Below, piece after piece: positions 15,729 through 23,524 of a DNA stretch of 64,000 nt. Positions within the stretch are counted from its first letter, which is position 1. Each line of letters begins with the position of its first letter. The notes beneath the pieces are model-generated. The model ran no database searches, was not told the DNA's origin, and saw only the letters and a list, made by a program, of their open reading frames with translations. A program made the position numbers and the translations under genes. Source of the DNA: Streptomyces sp. NBC_00094 (lineage in GTDB: Bacteria; Actinomycetota; Actinomycetes; Streptomycetales; Streptomycetaceae); assembly GCF_026343125.1 (NCBI RefSeq), contig NZ_JAPEMB010000001.1, positions 1,860,001-1,924,000 on the forward strand, in the 5' to 3' direction.

Positions 15729-16286
15729 ATGGGACAGAAGGGCGCCGAGACGCGGGACCGACTGCTGGACGCGACGCAGGAACTGGTGGAGACGGCGGGG
15801 TACTTCGGCACGGGGCTCAACCAGGTCATCGCGGTCAGCGGCGCACCCCGCGGCTCGCTCTACTTCCACTTCCCCGGCGGCAAGGACCAGCTGGTCGGCG
15901 AGTCCGTCCGGCGGGCGGGACAGGCGATCGGCGACACCCTGGGGGGGGCGGCCGACACCGACCTCTCGCCGGCGGAGTTCGTCGAAGAGGTACTGCGCCA
16001 CCTGGGCGACCGGCTCGCGGAGTCGGGCTGGCGCAAGGGATGCCCGGTCGCGACCGTGGCGCTGGAGACGGCCGCCGTCAACGACCCGCTACAGGAGGTG
16101 TGTTCGGAGGTCTACTCCTCCTGGGAGGCGGCCCTGCGCGAACGACTGGCGAGCCACCCGGACGCCGATGACCTCGCCGTCACGGTCCTGGCCCTGGTGG
16201 AGGGGGCGCTCCTGCTGGCCAGGGCGCATCGCAGCAGGGACCCGCTGGAGCGCGTCGCCCGCCGGATTCACACGCTGCTGGGCTGA
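15729..16286 (+). CDS. TetR-family regulator (LmrA/YxaF type)
   Basis: A 185-residue repressor. The N-terminal HTH (about 8-52) shows TRDRLLDATQELVETAGYFGTGLNQVIAVSGAPRGSLYFHFPGGKDQL. The C-terminal domain with GWRKGCPVATVALETAA is typical of the LmrA/YxaF subgroup, which binds TAGA-N4-TCTA sites. Exactly such sites precede this gene and the following one, 73 bp downstream, so it very probably represses itself and the epimerase/hydrolase fusion. The ligand is unknown. The start lacks a Shine-Dalgarno. Confidence 0.9.
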   Translation: MGQKGAETRDRLLDATQELVETAGYFGTGLNQVIAVSGAPRGSLYFHFPGGKDQLVGESVRRAGQAIGDTLGGAADTDLSPAEFVEEVLRHLGDRLAESGWRKGCPVATVALETAAVNDPLQEVCSEVYSSWEAALRERLASHPDADDLAVTVLALVEGALLLARAHRSRDPLERVARRIHTLLG

Positions 16287-16334
16287 CCGAGGCCCGCCGG
16301 TCGACGGCGGGCCTTCTTCCTGGCCAAAAAATAT

Positions 16335-16347
16335 GTAGACCGATCTA
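16335..16347. promoter_or_regulatory. TetR operator, copy 2 (target gene)
   Basis: GTAGACCGATCTA is the exact reverse complement of 13 of the 14 bases of the site at 15706, set 12 bp before the fusion-gene ATG and just ahead of AAGGAG. The context ATATGT precedes both sites. Confidence 0.75.
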
Positions 16348-16359
16348 TTAAGGAGTCTC

Positions 16360-18039
16360 ATGGACGCGATCGTCTTCGGCGCGAACGGCTTCATCGGCCG
16401 CTCCCTCGTCGCCGAGCTGCTCACCCGGGGCCGGCGGGTGGCGGCCGCCGTGCGCAAGGACACCCTCACCCCCTGGCTGGCCTCCCAGGGCGTGGACACC
16501 GCGGGGCTGGAGATCGTCACCGCCGACATCACCCGACCGCTTTCGGGGCTGCCGGAGGCACGCGACGTCTACAACGCCGCCGCCCGCTTCGCCTTCGGCC
16601 TCGGCGTGGAGGAGGCGCGGGCTGCCAACGTCACCGGGGCGCTCCACGTTCTCGAATGGGCCGCCGGGCTGCCCGGGCTGCGGCGCCTGGTGCACATCAG
16701 CGGTTACCGGGTGAGCGCGGCCGGCGGCCAGGCCGACTACGCCGGTCTCGGCGCCTACGAGGCATCCAAGTCCGAGGCCGATCTCGCGGTGCGCGCCCGG
16801 GCCCGCGAACTGGGGGTCCCGCTGACGATCGCCAATCCCGGCACCGTGATCGGGCCCGGCCAGTACGTCGGCCTCGCCTCCCTCGTCGAGGACCTGTGGC
16901 GCGGGCGGCTCCCCGCGCTGCCCGGTGGCGCCGACACGTTCCTGCCGATCGCCACGATCGACTACTTCGCACGGTTCCTGGCGGAGGTCCCCGCGGGGCC
17001 GGCGGGTGAGCACTACTGGGTGCTCGACGACAGCACGCCCCTCCTGCCCGACCTGATCCGTACGATCGCCGAGCACACCGGCGTACGCGCCCCTCGCCGG
17101 ACCGTCCCCGTCGGCCTGCTGCGGCGCCTGCCGCGCGCGCTGACCGGCGCCGATCCCGAGACGCTGTCCTTCCTGTCGAGCGACCGCTACCCGACGGCGT
17201 CCGCCCGTGCCTTCGCCGCCGGCGCCGGCCTGGAGATGCCTCCGGCCGCCGACGCCCTGCGCGCGTGGGCCGACGACCTGGTGGCCGCGCGGTTCGGCGG
17301 GGCCTCGCCCTGGCTTCGCCCGTACGGCTTCCACGCCGTGGCGGGCAGTCGTACCTGGGTGACCGGAGAGCGGCACCGCCCCACCCATGTCCTGCTGCAC
17401 GGCCTGCCGATGAACGCCGACGTCTGGGCGCCCCTCGCCGCCCGCCTTCCCGGCCCGGTGCTGGCCCCCGACCTGCCGGGGCTGGGCCGTTCGGCCGCCA
17501 CGGACCGGCCGGTGGACGCGTGGCTGGCAGAGCTGCTGAGCCCGGTGTCGACCCGCCCCGTGCTGGTCGCGCACTCCGCGGCCTGCGGACCCGCGCTCCG
17601 CTTCGCCGTCGACCACCCGGAACGCGTCAGCGGGCTCGTCCTCGTCTCCCCGGCGTTCCTGCAGGCACCCGCGGCGCGGCTCGCTCGCTCGGGCCTGGCC
17701 GCGCCGATGCTGCGCCGTATGTCCGCCGCTCGGCTGGCCGGGACGCTGGGTGTTCCCGAGGGGGCGGAGGTGGAAAGCGCCGCGGCCGACCTGCGCCGTC
17801 GCGGGGTGGCGCGCCGGGTGGCCGCGACGCTGCGCACGGACGTCGCCGAGCGGCGGCTGTCGCGGACGCTGCTGGACCGGGTGGAGGTCCCGGTCCGGAT
17901 CGTCGTGGGCTCGAAGGACCCGCTGGTCGCGTCCGTCGATCACCCGGTGACCGAGATCGCCGGCGCCGGCCACTACCCCCAGCTGACCCACCCCGCCCAG
18001 CTGGCCCACGCCCTCGGCGCCGCCACGGACGGCGGGTGA
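16360..18039 (+). CDS. Two-domain fusion: NAD-dependent epimerase/reductase + alpha/beta hydrolase
   Basis: A 559-residue protein. Residues 1-315 form an extended SDR with GANGFIG (7-13), Ser114 and YEASK (Tyr133, Lys137), resembling dihydroflavonol-reductase-like proteins. Residues 340-559 form an alpha/beta hydrolase with the oxyanion region LLHGLPMNADVW, nucleophile elbow VAHSAAC (Ser406; the usual Gly after Ser-x is Ala), acid GSKDP and catalytic His in GAGHYPQLTHP. All catalytic residues of both halves are visible, so it may reduce then hydrolyse one substrate. The substrate is unknown. AAGGAG precedes ATG 16360. It is controlled by the neighbouring TetR, so a role in detoxifying or processing the inducer is inferred. 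Confidence 0.85.
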   Translation: MDAIVFGANGFIGRSLVAELLTRGRRVAAAVRKDTLTPWLASQGVDTAGLEIVTADITRPLSGLPEARDVYNAAARFAFGLGVEEARAANVTGALHVLEWAAGLPGLRRLVHISGYRVSAAGGQADYAGLGAYEASKSEADLAVRARARELGVPLTIANPGTVIGPGQYVGLASLVEDLWRGRLPALPGGADTFLPIATIDYFARFLAEVPAGPAGEHYWVLDDSTPLLPDLIRTIAEHTGVRAPRRTVPVGLLRRLPRALTGADPETLSFLSSDRYPTASARAFAAGAGLEMPPAADALRAWADDLVAARFGGASPWLRPYGFHAVAGSRTWVTGERHRPTHVLLHGLPMNADVWAPLAARLPGPVLAPDLPGLGRSAATDRPVDAWLAELLSPVSTRPVLVAHSAACGPALRFAVDHPERVSGLVLVSPAFLQAPAARLARSGLAAPMLRRMSAARLAGTLGVPEGAEVESAAADLRRRGVARRVAATLRTDVAERRLSRTLLDRVEVPVRIVVGSKDPLVASVDHPVTEIAGAGHYPQLTHPAQLAHALGAATDGG

Positions 18040-18173
18040 GCCGACGGGGGTGAGCCGACGGCGGATGACCCGACGGCGGATGACCCGACGGCAGGTGACC
18101 CGACGGCAGGTGAGCCCACAGCGGATGAGCCCACAGCAGACCCGACAGCGGATGACCCGCCGGCAGGAACCCC
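18028..18173. repeat. About ten 15-bp tandem repeats carrying the fusion-gene stop codon
   Basis: The unit GACGGCGGGTGAGCC starts at 18028 inside the last codons (Asp-Gly-Gly-stop). It repeats at 18043 (14 bp), 18057, 18072, 18087, 18102, 18117, 18132 (12 bp), 18144 and 18159 with drift to GATGACCC. TGA persists in most units. The array fills the gap to the convergent tetR stop at 18190. Confidence 0.85.
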
Positions 18174-18189
18174 GCACGGACACCCGCGC

Positions 18190-18753
18190 CTACAGAGGCG
18201 GGCCCCCCGCCGGCACCAGGATCCGGGCCAGCATCGCGCGCGCGTACTCCTCGTCGTACGTGCCGTCGGTGAGCAGCACCTGGAGGCAGATGCCGTCCAT
18301 GAGGGCGACCAAGGCCCGCGCGGTGGCGGCGTCGGTCCGGGTGGCGAGCGCCGCGACGACGGTCTCGGTCCACTCGGCGGCGACCGGGCGCAGGGCGGGG
18401 CGGCGCAGGGCGGCGAGGTAGAGCTCGTACTCCAGCTCCACGCCGACGCGTTCGCCGCCCAGCCACTCCCCCAGGAGCCGGGCGAGCGCGGCGGCGGGGT
18501 CGGTGTCCGGCGCGGCGAGGGCGGGGCTCTCGCGGAGCTGCCGCCCGAAGCCCTCGTTGGCCTTGCGCAGGGCGGCGACGAGGAGTTCGTCGAGGGAGGC
18601 GAAGTGGTACGTGGTGGAGCCGAGCGGCACGTCCGCCTCGGCGGCGACGGTGCGGTGGCTCAGCCCGGCGATGCCGGCCCGGCCGACGACCCGGAGGGCG
18701 GCGTCGACGATCCGCTCGCGCCGCTCGGGGTCGTGGCGGCGGGCGCGGGCCAT
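18190..18753 (-). CDS. TetR-family regulator, partner of the SMR pump
   Basis: A 187-residue regulator with an N-terminal HTH (about 12-58: RIVDAALRVVGRAGIAGLSHRTVAAEADVPLGSTTYHFASLDELLVAAL). The C-terminal ligand domain (about 75-180) includes LMDGICLQVLLTDGTYDEEYARAML. Its ATG overlaps the TGA of the upstream SMR gene by one base (TGATG), so translation is coupled and it is the likely controller of that pump. The palindromes at 19084-19111 upstream of the pump gene are its probable operator. Confidence 0.88.
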   Translation of the reverse strand: MARARRHDPERRERIVDAALRVVGRAGIAGLSHRTVAAEADVPLGSTTYHFASLDELLVAALRKANEGFGRQLRESPALAAPDTDPAAALARLLGEWLGGERVGVELEYELYLAALRRPALRPVAAEWTETVVAALATRTDAATARALVALMDGICLQVLLTDGTYDEEYARAMLARILVPAGGPPL

Positions 18754-19073
18754 CAGTGCGCGCCGCCGAGGTTGAGGACAGCGACACCGGCGACGATGAG
18801 GACGATCCCGGCGATCTTGGCGAGGCTGAGGGTCTCACCGAGGAAGAGGATGCCGATCGTGGCGACGGCGGCGGTGCCGACCCCGGACCAGATGGCGTAC
18901 GCGGTGCCGACCTGGAGCGTCTTGAGCGCCTGGGCGAGGAGCGCGAAGGCGATGAGGTAGCCCGCGCAGGTGATCAGCGAGGGCCAGAGCTTGGAGAAGC
19001 CGTCGCTGTACTTCATCGAGGTGGTGGCGAGGATCTCCGCCACGATGGCGCCCGCCAGCAGTCCGTAACCCAT
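18753..19073 (-). CDS. Small multidrug resistance (SMR) efflux protein, EmrE/QacE type
   Basis: A 106-residue inner-membrane antiporter with four transmembrane helices that exchanges protons for cationic drugs. The essential Glu13 (GAIVAEILATTSMK) and Trp62 in AYAIWSGVGTA are the multidrug-type signatures, unlike the guanidinium exporters. It is the first gene of a two-gene unit with tetR. ATG 19073 is the correct start; the longer frame upstream runs through the operator and is Arg-rich. Single-gene SMR proteins normally form dual-topology homodimers. Confidence 0.92.
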   Translation of the reverse strand: MGYGLLAGAIVAEILATTSMKYSDGFSKLWPSLITCAGYLIAFALLAQALKTLQVGTAYAIWSGVGTAAVATIGILFLGETLSLAKIAGIVLIVAGVAVLNLGGAH

Positions 19074-19083
19074 GCGTACGAGC

Positions 19084-19111
19084 GTACACAAGGATGTGTA
19101 CGGCCGTACAC
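19084..19111. promoter_or_regulatory. Overlapping palindromic operator between SMR gene and membrane-protein gene
   Basis: GTGTACGGCCGTACAC (19096-19111) is a perfect 16-bp palindrome, and GTACACA/TGTGTAC (19084-19101) forms a second overlapping inverted repeat. Three GTAC cores sit within 28 bp between the divergent starts (19073 and 19137). This suits a TetR dimer pair controlling the SMR-tetR unit and perhaps the divergent gene. Confidence 0.65.
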
Positions 19112-19136
19112 AAAGCCGACCGATACCGTGTCCCGC

Positions 19137-20210
19137 ATGACGATTCCCCCAGGTCCGCCCTACGGCTACGGATACGGCTACCCGCCGCCGCCCCCGCCGC
19201 CGCAGCCCGGCGTGATACCCCTGGCGCCGCTCGGCCTCGGCGCCGTCCTCTCGGGTGCCTTCTCCGCCTTCGGCCGCCACTGGAAGCAGCTGATCGGCGT
19301 CACCGCCGCCGTCTACGGCTCGGCACTCCTGCTGGTGGCAGCGGCCCTGCTCATCGCGTACGCGGCCGTGAGCGACCGCTTCCCCGCCGTGTTCGACCTG
19401 CCGGCCGGCCAGGATCCGCAGTGGGTCGACCTCCGGCCGCTGATCATCGCCTTCACCTGCGTCTGGGTCGTCGGCCTGCTCGCGGCCCTCGGCGCCAACG
19501 CGGTGATGGCCGCGGCCTGCCCGGCCGTGATCCAGGAGGCCGTCCTCGGCCGCCCGACCACCTTCGGCGCACTGTGGCGCCGGTCCTGGTCCCGGATGCC
19601 GGCCGTCCTGGGCACGGTGCTCCTGACGAGCGTCGCCCTGATGCTCCCGGTCGTGCTCTTCCTCCTGGCCTTCTTCGGCCTGTTCCTGGCGCTGCTCACC
19701 GACCTGGGCGACCTGGACGGCACACCTCTGGAGGGCGACTGGTCCCTGCCGGCCACGGCGGCCATGCTCCTGGCCCTGCTCGTCACGCCGCTCGCGCTCT
19801 GGATCTGGATCAAGTTCAGCCTGGCCCCCGCGGCCGCCGTGATGGAGGGGCAGGGCGTCTTCGCCTCGATGCGCCGCTCCTCGGCCCTGATCCGCGGCTC
19901 CTGGTGGCGCGTCTTCGGCATCCTGCTGCTCGTCGGGCTCATCACCACCGTCGCGAGCTGGCTGATCCAGCAGCTCCTCTCCACGGTGGCGTGGATTCCG
20001 ATGGCGGGCGTCGGCTTCACCGGCGGCGACGCCGCCGCGCTGATCACCGGCCTCTCCGTGACCTTCACGCTGGTGATCATCGGACAGCTGATCAGCCAGC
20101 TGATCGTCTCCGTCTTCCCCCCGCTGGTGACCGCCCTGCTCTACGTCGACCAGCGGATCCGCAAGGAGAACCTGGCCCCGGAGCTCGCCCGCGCGGCCGG
20201 CCTCGCCTAG
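19137..20210 (+). CDS. Polytopic membrane protein of unknown function
   Basis: A 357-residue protein with a Pro/Gly/Tyr-rich cytosolic head (GPPYGYGYGYPPPPPPPQPG) and about six hydrophobic helices, near residues 50-75, 100-125, 150-185, 200-225, 255-280 and 300-340. It resembles the glycerophosphodiester-phosphodiesterase membrane-domain-like actinobacterial proteins of unknown function. TACCGT lies 7 nt before ATG 19137, so it is probably leaderless. It diverges from the SMR-tetR unit across the shared operator. Confidence 0.8.
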   Translation: MTIPPGPPYGYGYGYPPPPPPPQPGVIPLAPLGLGAVLSGAFSAFGRHWKQLIGVTAAVYGSALLLVAAALLIAYAAVSDRFPAVFDLPAGQDPQWVDLRPLIIAFTCVWVVGLLAALGANAVMAAACPAVIQEAVLGRPTTFGALWRRSWSRMPAVLGTVLLTSVALMLPVVLFLLAFFGLFLALLTDLGDLDGTPLEGDWSLPATAAMLLALLVTPLALWIWIKFSLAPAAAVMEGQGVFASMRRSSALIRGSWWRVFGILLLVGLITTVASWLIQQLLSTVAWIPMAGVGFTGGDAAALITGLSVTFTLVIIGQLISQLIVSVFPPLVTALLYVDQRIRKENLAPELARAAGLA

Positions 20211-20276
20211 GGGGTGTCCAGCGGATCAGGGCCTGTCCGACCTCGATCCGCCGGACAGGCCCTGGCCGGACACCCC
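20211..20276 (+). terminator. Nested stem-loop with the AGGGCCTGTCCG arm
   Basis: Outer arms GGGGTGTCC/GGACACCCC (20211-20219, 20268-20276) and inner arms AGGGCCTGTCCG/CGGACAGGCCCT (20228-20239, 20252-20263) start directly after the TAG of the membrane-protein gene. The inner arm sequence recurs at three other gene ends in the window. Confidence 0.75.
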
Positions 20277-20294
20277 CAGGGCGTCTCCGGAGAA

Positions 20295-20334
20295 CGCGAA
20301 ACGGCCGCGCCCCGAAGGGCACGGCCGTTTCGCG
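20295..20334 (-). terminator. Terminator of the suf operon
   Basis: Perfect 13-bp arms CGCGAAACGGCCG (20295-20307) and complement (20322-20334), 25 bp beyond the sufT stop on the minus strand. With the preceding stem-loop it separates the convergent units. Confidence 0.75.
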
Positions 20335-20359
20335 TGGTCGAATCCCCGACCACGAGGTC

Positions 20360-20698
20360 TCAGACGTTGAAGCCGAGTGCGCGCAGCTGCTCGCGGCCGT
20401 CGTCCGTGATCTTGTCCGGACCCCACGGCGGCATCCAGACCCAGTTGATCTTCAGCTCGTTGACGATGCCGTCCGTCGCCGACTTCGCCTGGTCCTCGAT
20501 CACATCGGTCAGCGGACAGGCCGCCGACGTCAGGGTCATGTCCAGCGTCGCGACGTTCGAGTCGTCGATGTGGATGCCGTAGATCAGCCCGAGGTTGACC
20601 ACGTCGATGCCCAGCTCGGGGTCGACGACGTCGTACAGCGCCTCACGGACTTCTTCCTCGGTGGCCGGCTTCATCGTGGCCTCAGCGTTCTCGGTCAT
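20360..20698 (-). CDS. sufT: Fe-S assembly factor SufT-like (DUF59/MIP18 family)
   Basis: A 112-residue metal-sulfur cluster biosynthetic protein aiding Fe-S transfer to targets. The MIP18 fold is seen in EALYDVVDPELGIDVVNLGLIYGI and MTLTSAACPLTDVIEDQ, with the conserved Cys in SAACPL, and the WDPP-like WVWMPPWGPDKITDDGREQLRALG ending. Last gene of the suf operon; its ATG overlaps the sufU stop (ATGA). Confidence 0.9.
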   Translation of the reverse strand: MTENAEATMKPATEEEVREALYDVVDPELGIDVVNLGLIYGIHIDDSNVATLDMTLTSAACPLTDVIEDQAKSATDGIVNELKINWVWMPPWGPDKITDDGREQLRALGFNV

Positions 20699-21156
20699 GC
20701 CGACTTCCTCTCCGCGTCACCCAGCGCCTGGGCGGTCGCGTCCTTCCACGCCATCCAGCTGAGCAGCGCGCACTTCACACGGGCCGGGTACTTGGAGACG
20801 CCCGCGAACGCGACCGCGTCCTCCAGGACCTCCTCCATCGCGTCGTCGGGCTCGATCTGGCCCTTGGACTGCATCAGCTCCAGGAAGGTGCCCTGGATCT
20901 TCTGCGCCTCGGCCAGCTCCTTGCCGACGAGCAGCTCGTTCAGGACCGAGGCCGAAGCCTGGCTGATCGAGCAGCCCTGACCCTCGTACGAGACGTCCGC
21001 GATGCGCGAGCCCTCGTACTTCACGCGGAGCGTGATCTCGTCGCCGCACGTCGGATTGACGTGGTGCACCTCGGCATCGCCGTCCCGAAGACCGCGCCCG
21101 TGGGGGTGCTTGTAATGGTCCAGGATGACGTCCTGGTACATCGAATCCAGCTTCAC
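20695..21156 (-). CDS. sufU: SufU sulfur relay/scaffold protein
   Basis: A 153-residue zinc-dependent sulfurtransferase that takes persulfide from SufS and feeds SufBCD. Zn-ligand residues Cys37-x-Asp39 (PTCGDE), Cys62 (GQGCSISQAS) and Cys129 (RVKCALLSWMAW) are all present. GTG 21156 was chosen: it lies 10 bp after the sufS stop and after AGGGG. The longer upstream frame runs into sufS. Confidence 0.92.
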   Translation of the reverse strand: MKLDSMYQDVILDHYKHPHGRGLRDGDAEVHHVNPTCGDEITLRVKYEGSRIADVSYEGQGCSISQASASVLNELLVGKELAEAQKIQGTFLELMQSKGQIEPDDAMEEVLEDAVAFAGVSKYPARVKCALLSWMAWKDATAQALGDAERKSA

Positions 21157-21166
21157 GACCCAACCC

Positions 21167-22435
21167 CTACCCGAAGAAGTTCCGTACGTGCTCCAGACCC
21201 GCGACCAAGGCGTCGACCTCGGCCGGGGTGGAGTACAGATAGAACGACGCCCGCGTGGTCGCAGGAATTCCGTACCGCAGGCAGACCGGCCGCGCACAGT
21301 GGTGGCCGACGCGGACCGCGATGCCCTCCTCGTCGAGCACCTGACCCACGTCGTGCGGGTGGATGTCGCCGAGCGTGAAGGAGATCGCAGCGCCGCGGTC
21401 CTCGGCCGTGGTGGGGCCGATGATCCGCAGGTCCGGGACTTCCTGGAGACGCCGGACGGCGTACTCGGTGATCGCGTGCTCGTGGCGCGCGATGTTCTCC
21501 ATGCCGATCGCCGACAGGTAGTCCACGGCCGCGCCGAGGCCGACGGCCTGGGCGATCGGGGGCGTACCCGCCTCGAACTTGTGCGGAGCCGGAGCGTAGG
21601 TCGAGGAGTGCATCGAAACGGTCTCGATCATCTCGCCGCCGCCGAGGAAGGGCGGGAGGTCCTCCAGGAGCTCCTGCCGTCCCCACAGCACACCGATGCC
21701 GGTCGGGCCGCACATCTTGTGGCCGGTGAAGGCCACGAAGTCGGCCTGGAGCGCCTGCACGTCCAGGACCATGTGCGGGGCCGCCTGGGAGGCGTCGATG
21801 CAGACGAGCGCACCGACCTCCTGGGCACGGCGGATGATCGTCTCGACCGGGTTGATCGTGCCCAGCAGGTTCGAGACCAGCGTGAACGAGACGATCTTGG
21901 TCTTCTCGGTGATGACCTCTTCGATGTTCGAGAGGTCGAGACGGCCGTCGTCGGTCAGGCCGAACCACTTCAGCTTCGCGCCCGTGCGCTGCGAGAGCAG
22001 CTGCCACGGCACGATGTTGGAGTGGTGCTCCATCTCCGTGATGGCGATCTCGGTCTCGTGGTCCACGCGGTAGGGCTCGTCGGCCCAGCCCAGCATGTTG
22101 GCCACGAGGTTGAGCGACTCCGAGGCGTTCTTGGTGAAGATCACCTCGTCGCGGCTCGGCGCGTTGATGAACGCCGCGATCTTGTCGCGGGCGCCCTCGT
22201 ACAGCGCCGTCGCCTCCTCGGCGACCAGGTAGACGCCGCGGTGCACGTTGGCGTTGTGCTGCTCGTAGTACTCGTTCAGCGCGTCGAGGACCTGGCGCGG
22301 CTTCTGCGAGGTCGCCGCGGAGTCCAGGTACACGATCTTCTTGCCGTCGTGGACCACGCGATCCAGGAGCGGGAAGTCCTTGCGGATCGCCTCGGTGTCG
22401 AGGAGGCCGGAGAGCCCCTGATGGGCAGATGTCAC
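21167..22435 (-). CDS. sufS: Cysteine desulfurase SufS
   Basis: A 422-residue PLP enzyme mobilising sulfur from cysteine as a persulfide. The PLP lysine is Lys240 (FTGHKMCGPTGIG) and the catalytic cysteine is Cys380 in RVGHHCARPVC, the group II (SufS-type) pattern. The GTG start overlaps the sufC stop (GTGA). It acts with SufU, downstream. Confidence 0.95.
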   Translation of the reverse strand: MTSAHQGLSGLLDTEAIRKDFPLLDRVVHDGKKIVYLDSAATSQKPRQVLDALNEYYEQHNANVHRGVYLVAEEATALYEGARDKIAAFINAPSRDEVIFTKNASESLNLVANMLGWADEPYRVDHETEIAITEMEHHSNIVPWQLLSQRTGAKLKWFGLTDDGRLDLSNIEEVITEKTKIVSFTLVSNLLGTINPVETIIRRAQEVGALVCIDASQAAPHMVLDVQALQADFVAFTGHKMCGPTGIGVLWGRQELLEDLPPFLGGGEMIETVSMHSSTYAPAPHKFEAGTPPIAQAVGLGAAVDYLSAIGMENIARHEHAITEYAVRRLQEVPDLRIIGPTTAEDRGAAISFTLGDIHPHDVGQVLDEEGIAVRVGHHCARPVCLRYGIPATTRASFYLYSTPAEVDALVAGLEHVRNFFG

Positions 22436-23199
22436 GCGGATGCGCCACCCTTCGTGCTGTAGGCCTCGTAGCCCTCGTTCTCCAGCTTGTCGGCGAGCTC
22501 GGCGCCGCCGGACTCGACGATGCGGCCCTCGGAGAAGACGTGAACGAAGTCGGGCTTGATGTAGCGCAGGATGCGCGTGTAGTGCGTGATCAGCAGGGTG
22601 CCGACCTCACCGGTCTCGCGGACGCGGTTGACGCCCTCGGAGACCTGGCGCAGCGCGTCGACGTCCAGGCCGGAGTCGGTCTCGTCGAGGATCGCGATCT
22701 TCGGCTTGAGGAGCTCCAGCTGGAGGATCTCGTGGCGCTTCTTCTCACCGCCGGAGAAGCCCTCGTTGACGTTGCGCTCGGCGAAGGCCGGGTCCATCTG
22801 GAGCTGCTCCATCGCGGACTTGACCTCCTTCACCCAGGTGCGCAGCTTGGGGGCCTCGCCGCGGATGGCGGTGGCGGAGGTGCGCAGGAAGTTGGAGACC
22901 GAGACACCGGGGACCTCGACCGGGTACTGCATGGCCAGGAAGACGCCGGCGCGGGCGCGCTCGTCGACCGACATCTCCAGGACGTCCTCACCGTCGAGGG
23001 TGACGGTGCCGCCGGTGACCGTGTACTTCGGGTGGCCGGCGAGCGAGTACGCCAGGGTCGACTTGCCGGAGCCGTTGGGGCCCATGACGGCGTGGGTCTC
23101 GCCCTGCTTGATGGTCAGGTCGACACCCTTGAGGATCTCGCGGGGGCCGTTCTCGGCCTCGACGGAGACGTGCAGGTTGCGGATTTCAAGCGTTGCCAT
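22432..23199 (-). CDS. sufC: Fe-S assembly ATPase SufC
   Basis: A 255-residue ABC-type ATPase of the SufBCD scaffold complex. Walker A is GPNGSGKST, the signature is FSGGEKKRHEILQLELL, Walker B is IAILDETDSGLDVDAL, and the H-loop is LLITHYTRIL. These are SufC-specific versions. ATG 23199 is preferred; it sits 7 bp after the stop codon of the Rieske gene. Confidence 0.95.
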   Translation of the reverse strand: MATLEIRNLHVSVEAENGPREILKGVDLTIKQGETHAVMGPNGSGKSTLAYSLAGHPKYTVTGGTVTLDGEDVLEMSVDERARAGVFLAMQYPVEVPGVSVSNFLRTSATAIRGEAPKLRTWVKEVKSAMEQLQMDPAFAERNVNEGFSGGEKKRHEILQLELLKPKIAILDETDSGLDVDALRQVSEGVNRVRETGEVGTLLITHYTRILRYIKPDFVHVFSEGRIVESGGAELADKLENEGYEAYSTKGGASA

Positions 23200-23206
23200 G
23201 GGTGAC

Positions 23207-23524
23207 TCAGGACTCCTGGGTGACGGAGACGAGCACATCGTCCCCTTCGATCTTTACGGGGTATACGGGCACGGGGCGCGTCGCGGGAAGGCCGGAGGGC
23301 TTCCCGGTGCGGAGGTCGAAGCTCGACCCGTGCAGCCAGCACTCGATGGCGCAGTCCTCGACCTCGCCCTCCGAGAGGGAGACGTTCGCGTGCGAGCAGA
23401 TGTCGTTGATCGCGAACACCTCGCCCTCGGTGTGCACGACCGACACCGGCGTGCCGTCGACCTCGACCCGCTTCGGGGTGTCGGCCTCCAGCTCGCTCAG
23501 CGCGCAGACTCGGACGAAGGCCAT
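23207..23524 (-). CDS. Rieske [2Fe-2S] ferredoxin of the suf operon
   Basis: A 105-residue soluble ferredoxin of the bacterial Rieske/NirD type with CSHANVSLSEGEVED then CWLHGSSF, i.e. Cys-x-His and Cys-x2-His cluster ligands. Its ATG overlaps the sufD stop by one base (TGATG). Placement between sufD and sufC is an actinobacterial trait. A role as electron donor for assembly or as an assembly client is inferred. Confidence 0.9.
   Translation of the reverse strand: MAFVRVCALSELEADTPKRVEVDGTPVSVVHTEGEVFAINDICSHANVSLSEGEVEDCAIECWLHGSSFDLRTGKPSGLPATRPVPVYPVKIEGDDVLVSVTQES

Noticed and set aside
18028..18173. Possible CRISPR array
   Set aside because: Units are contiguous 15-mers without spacers and no cas genes are near.
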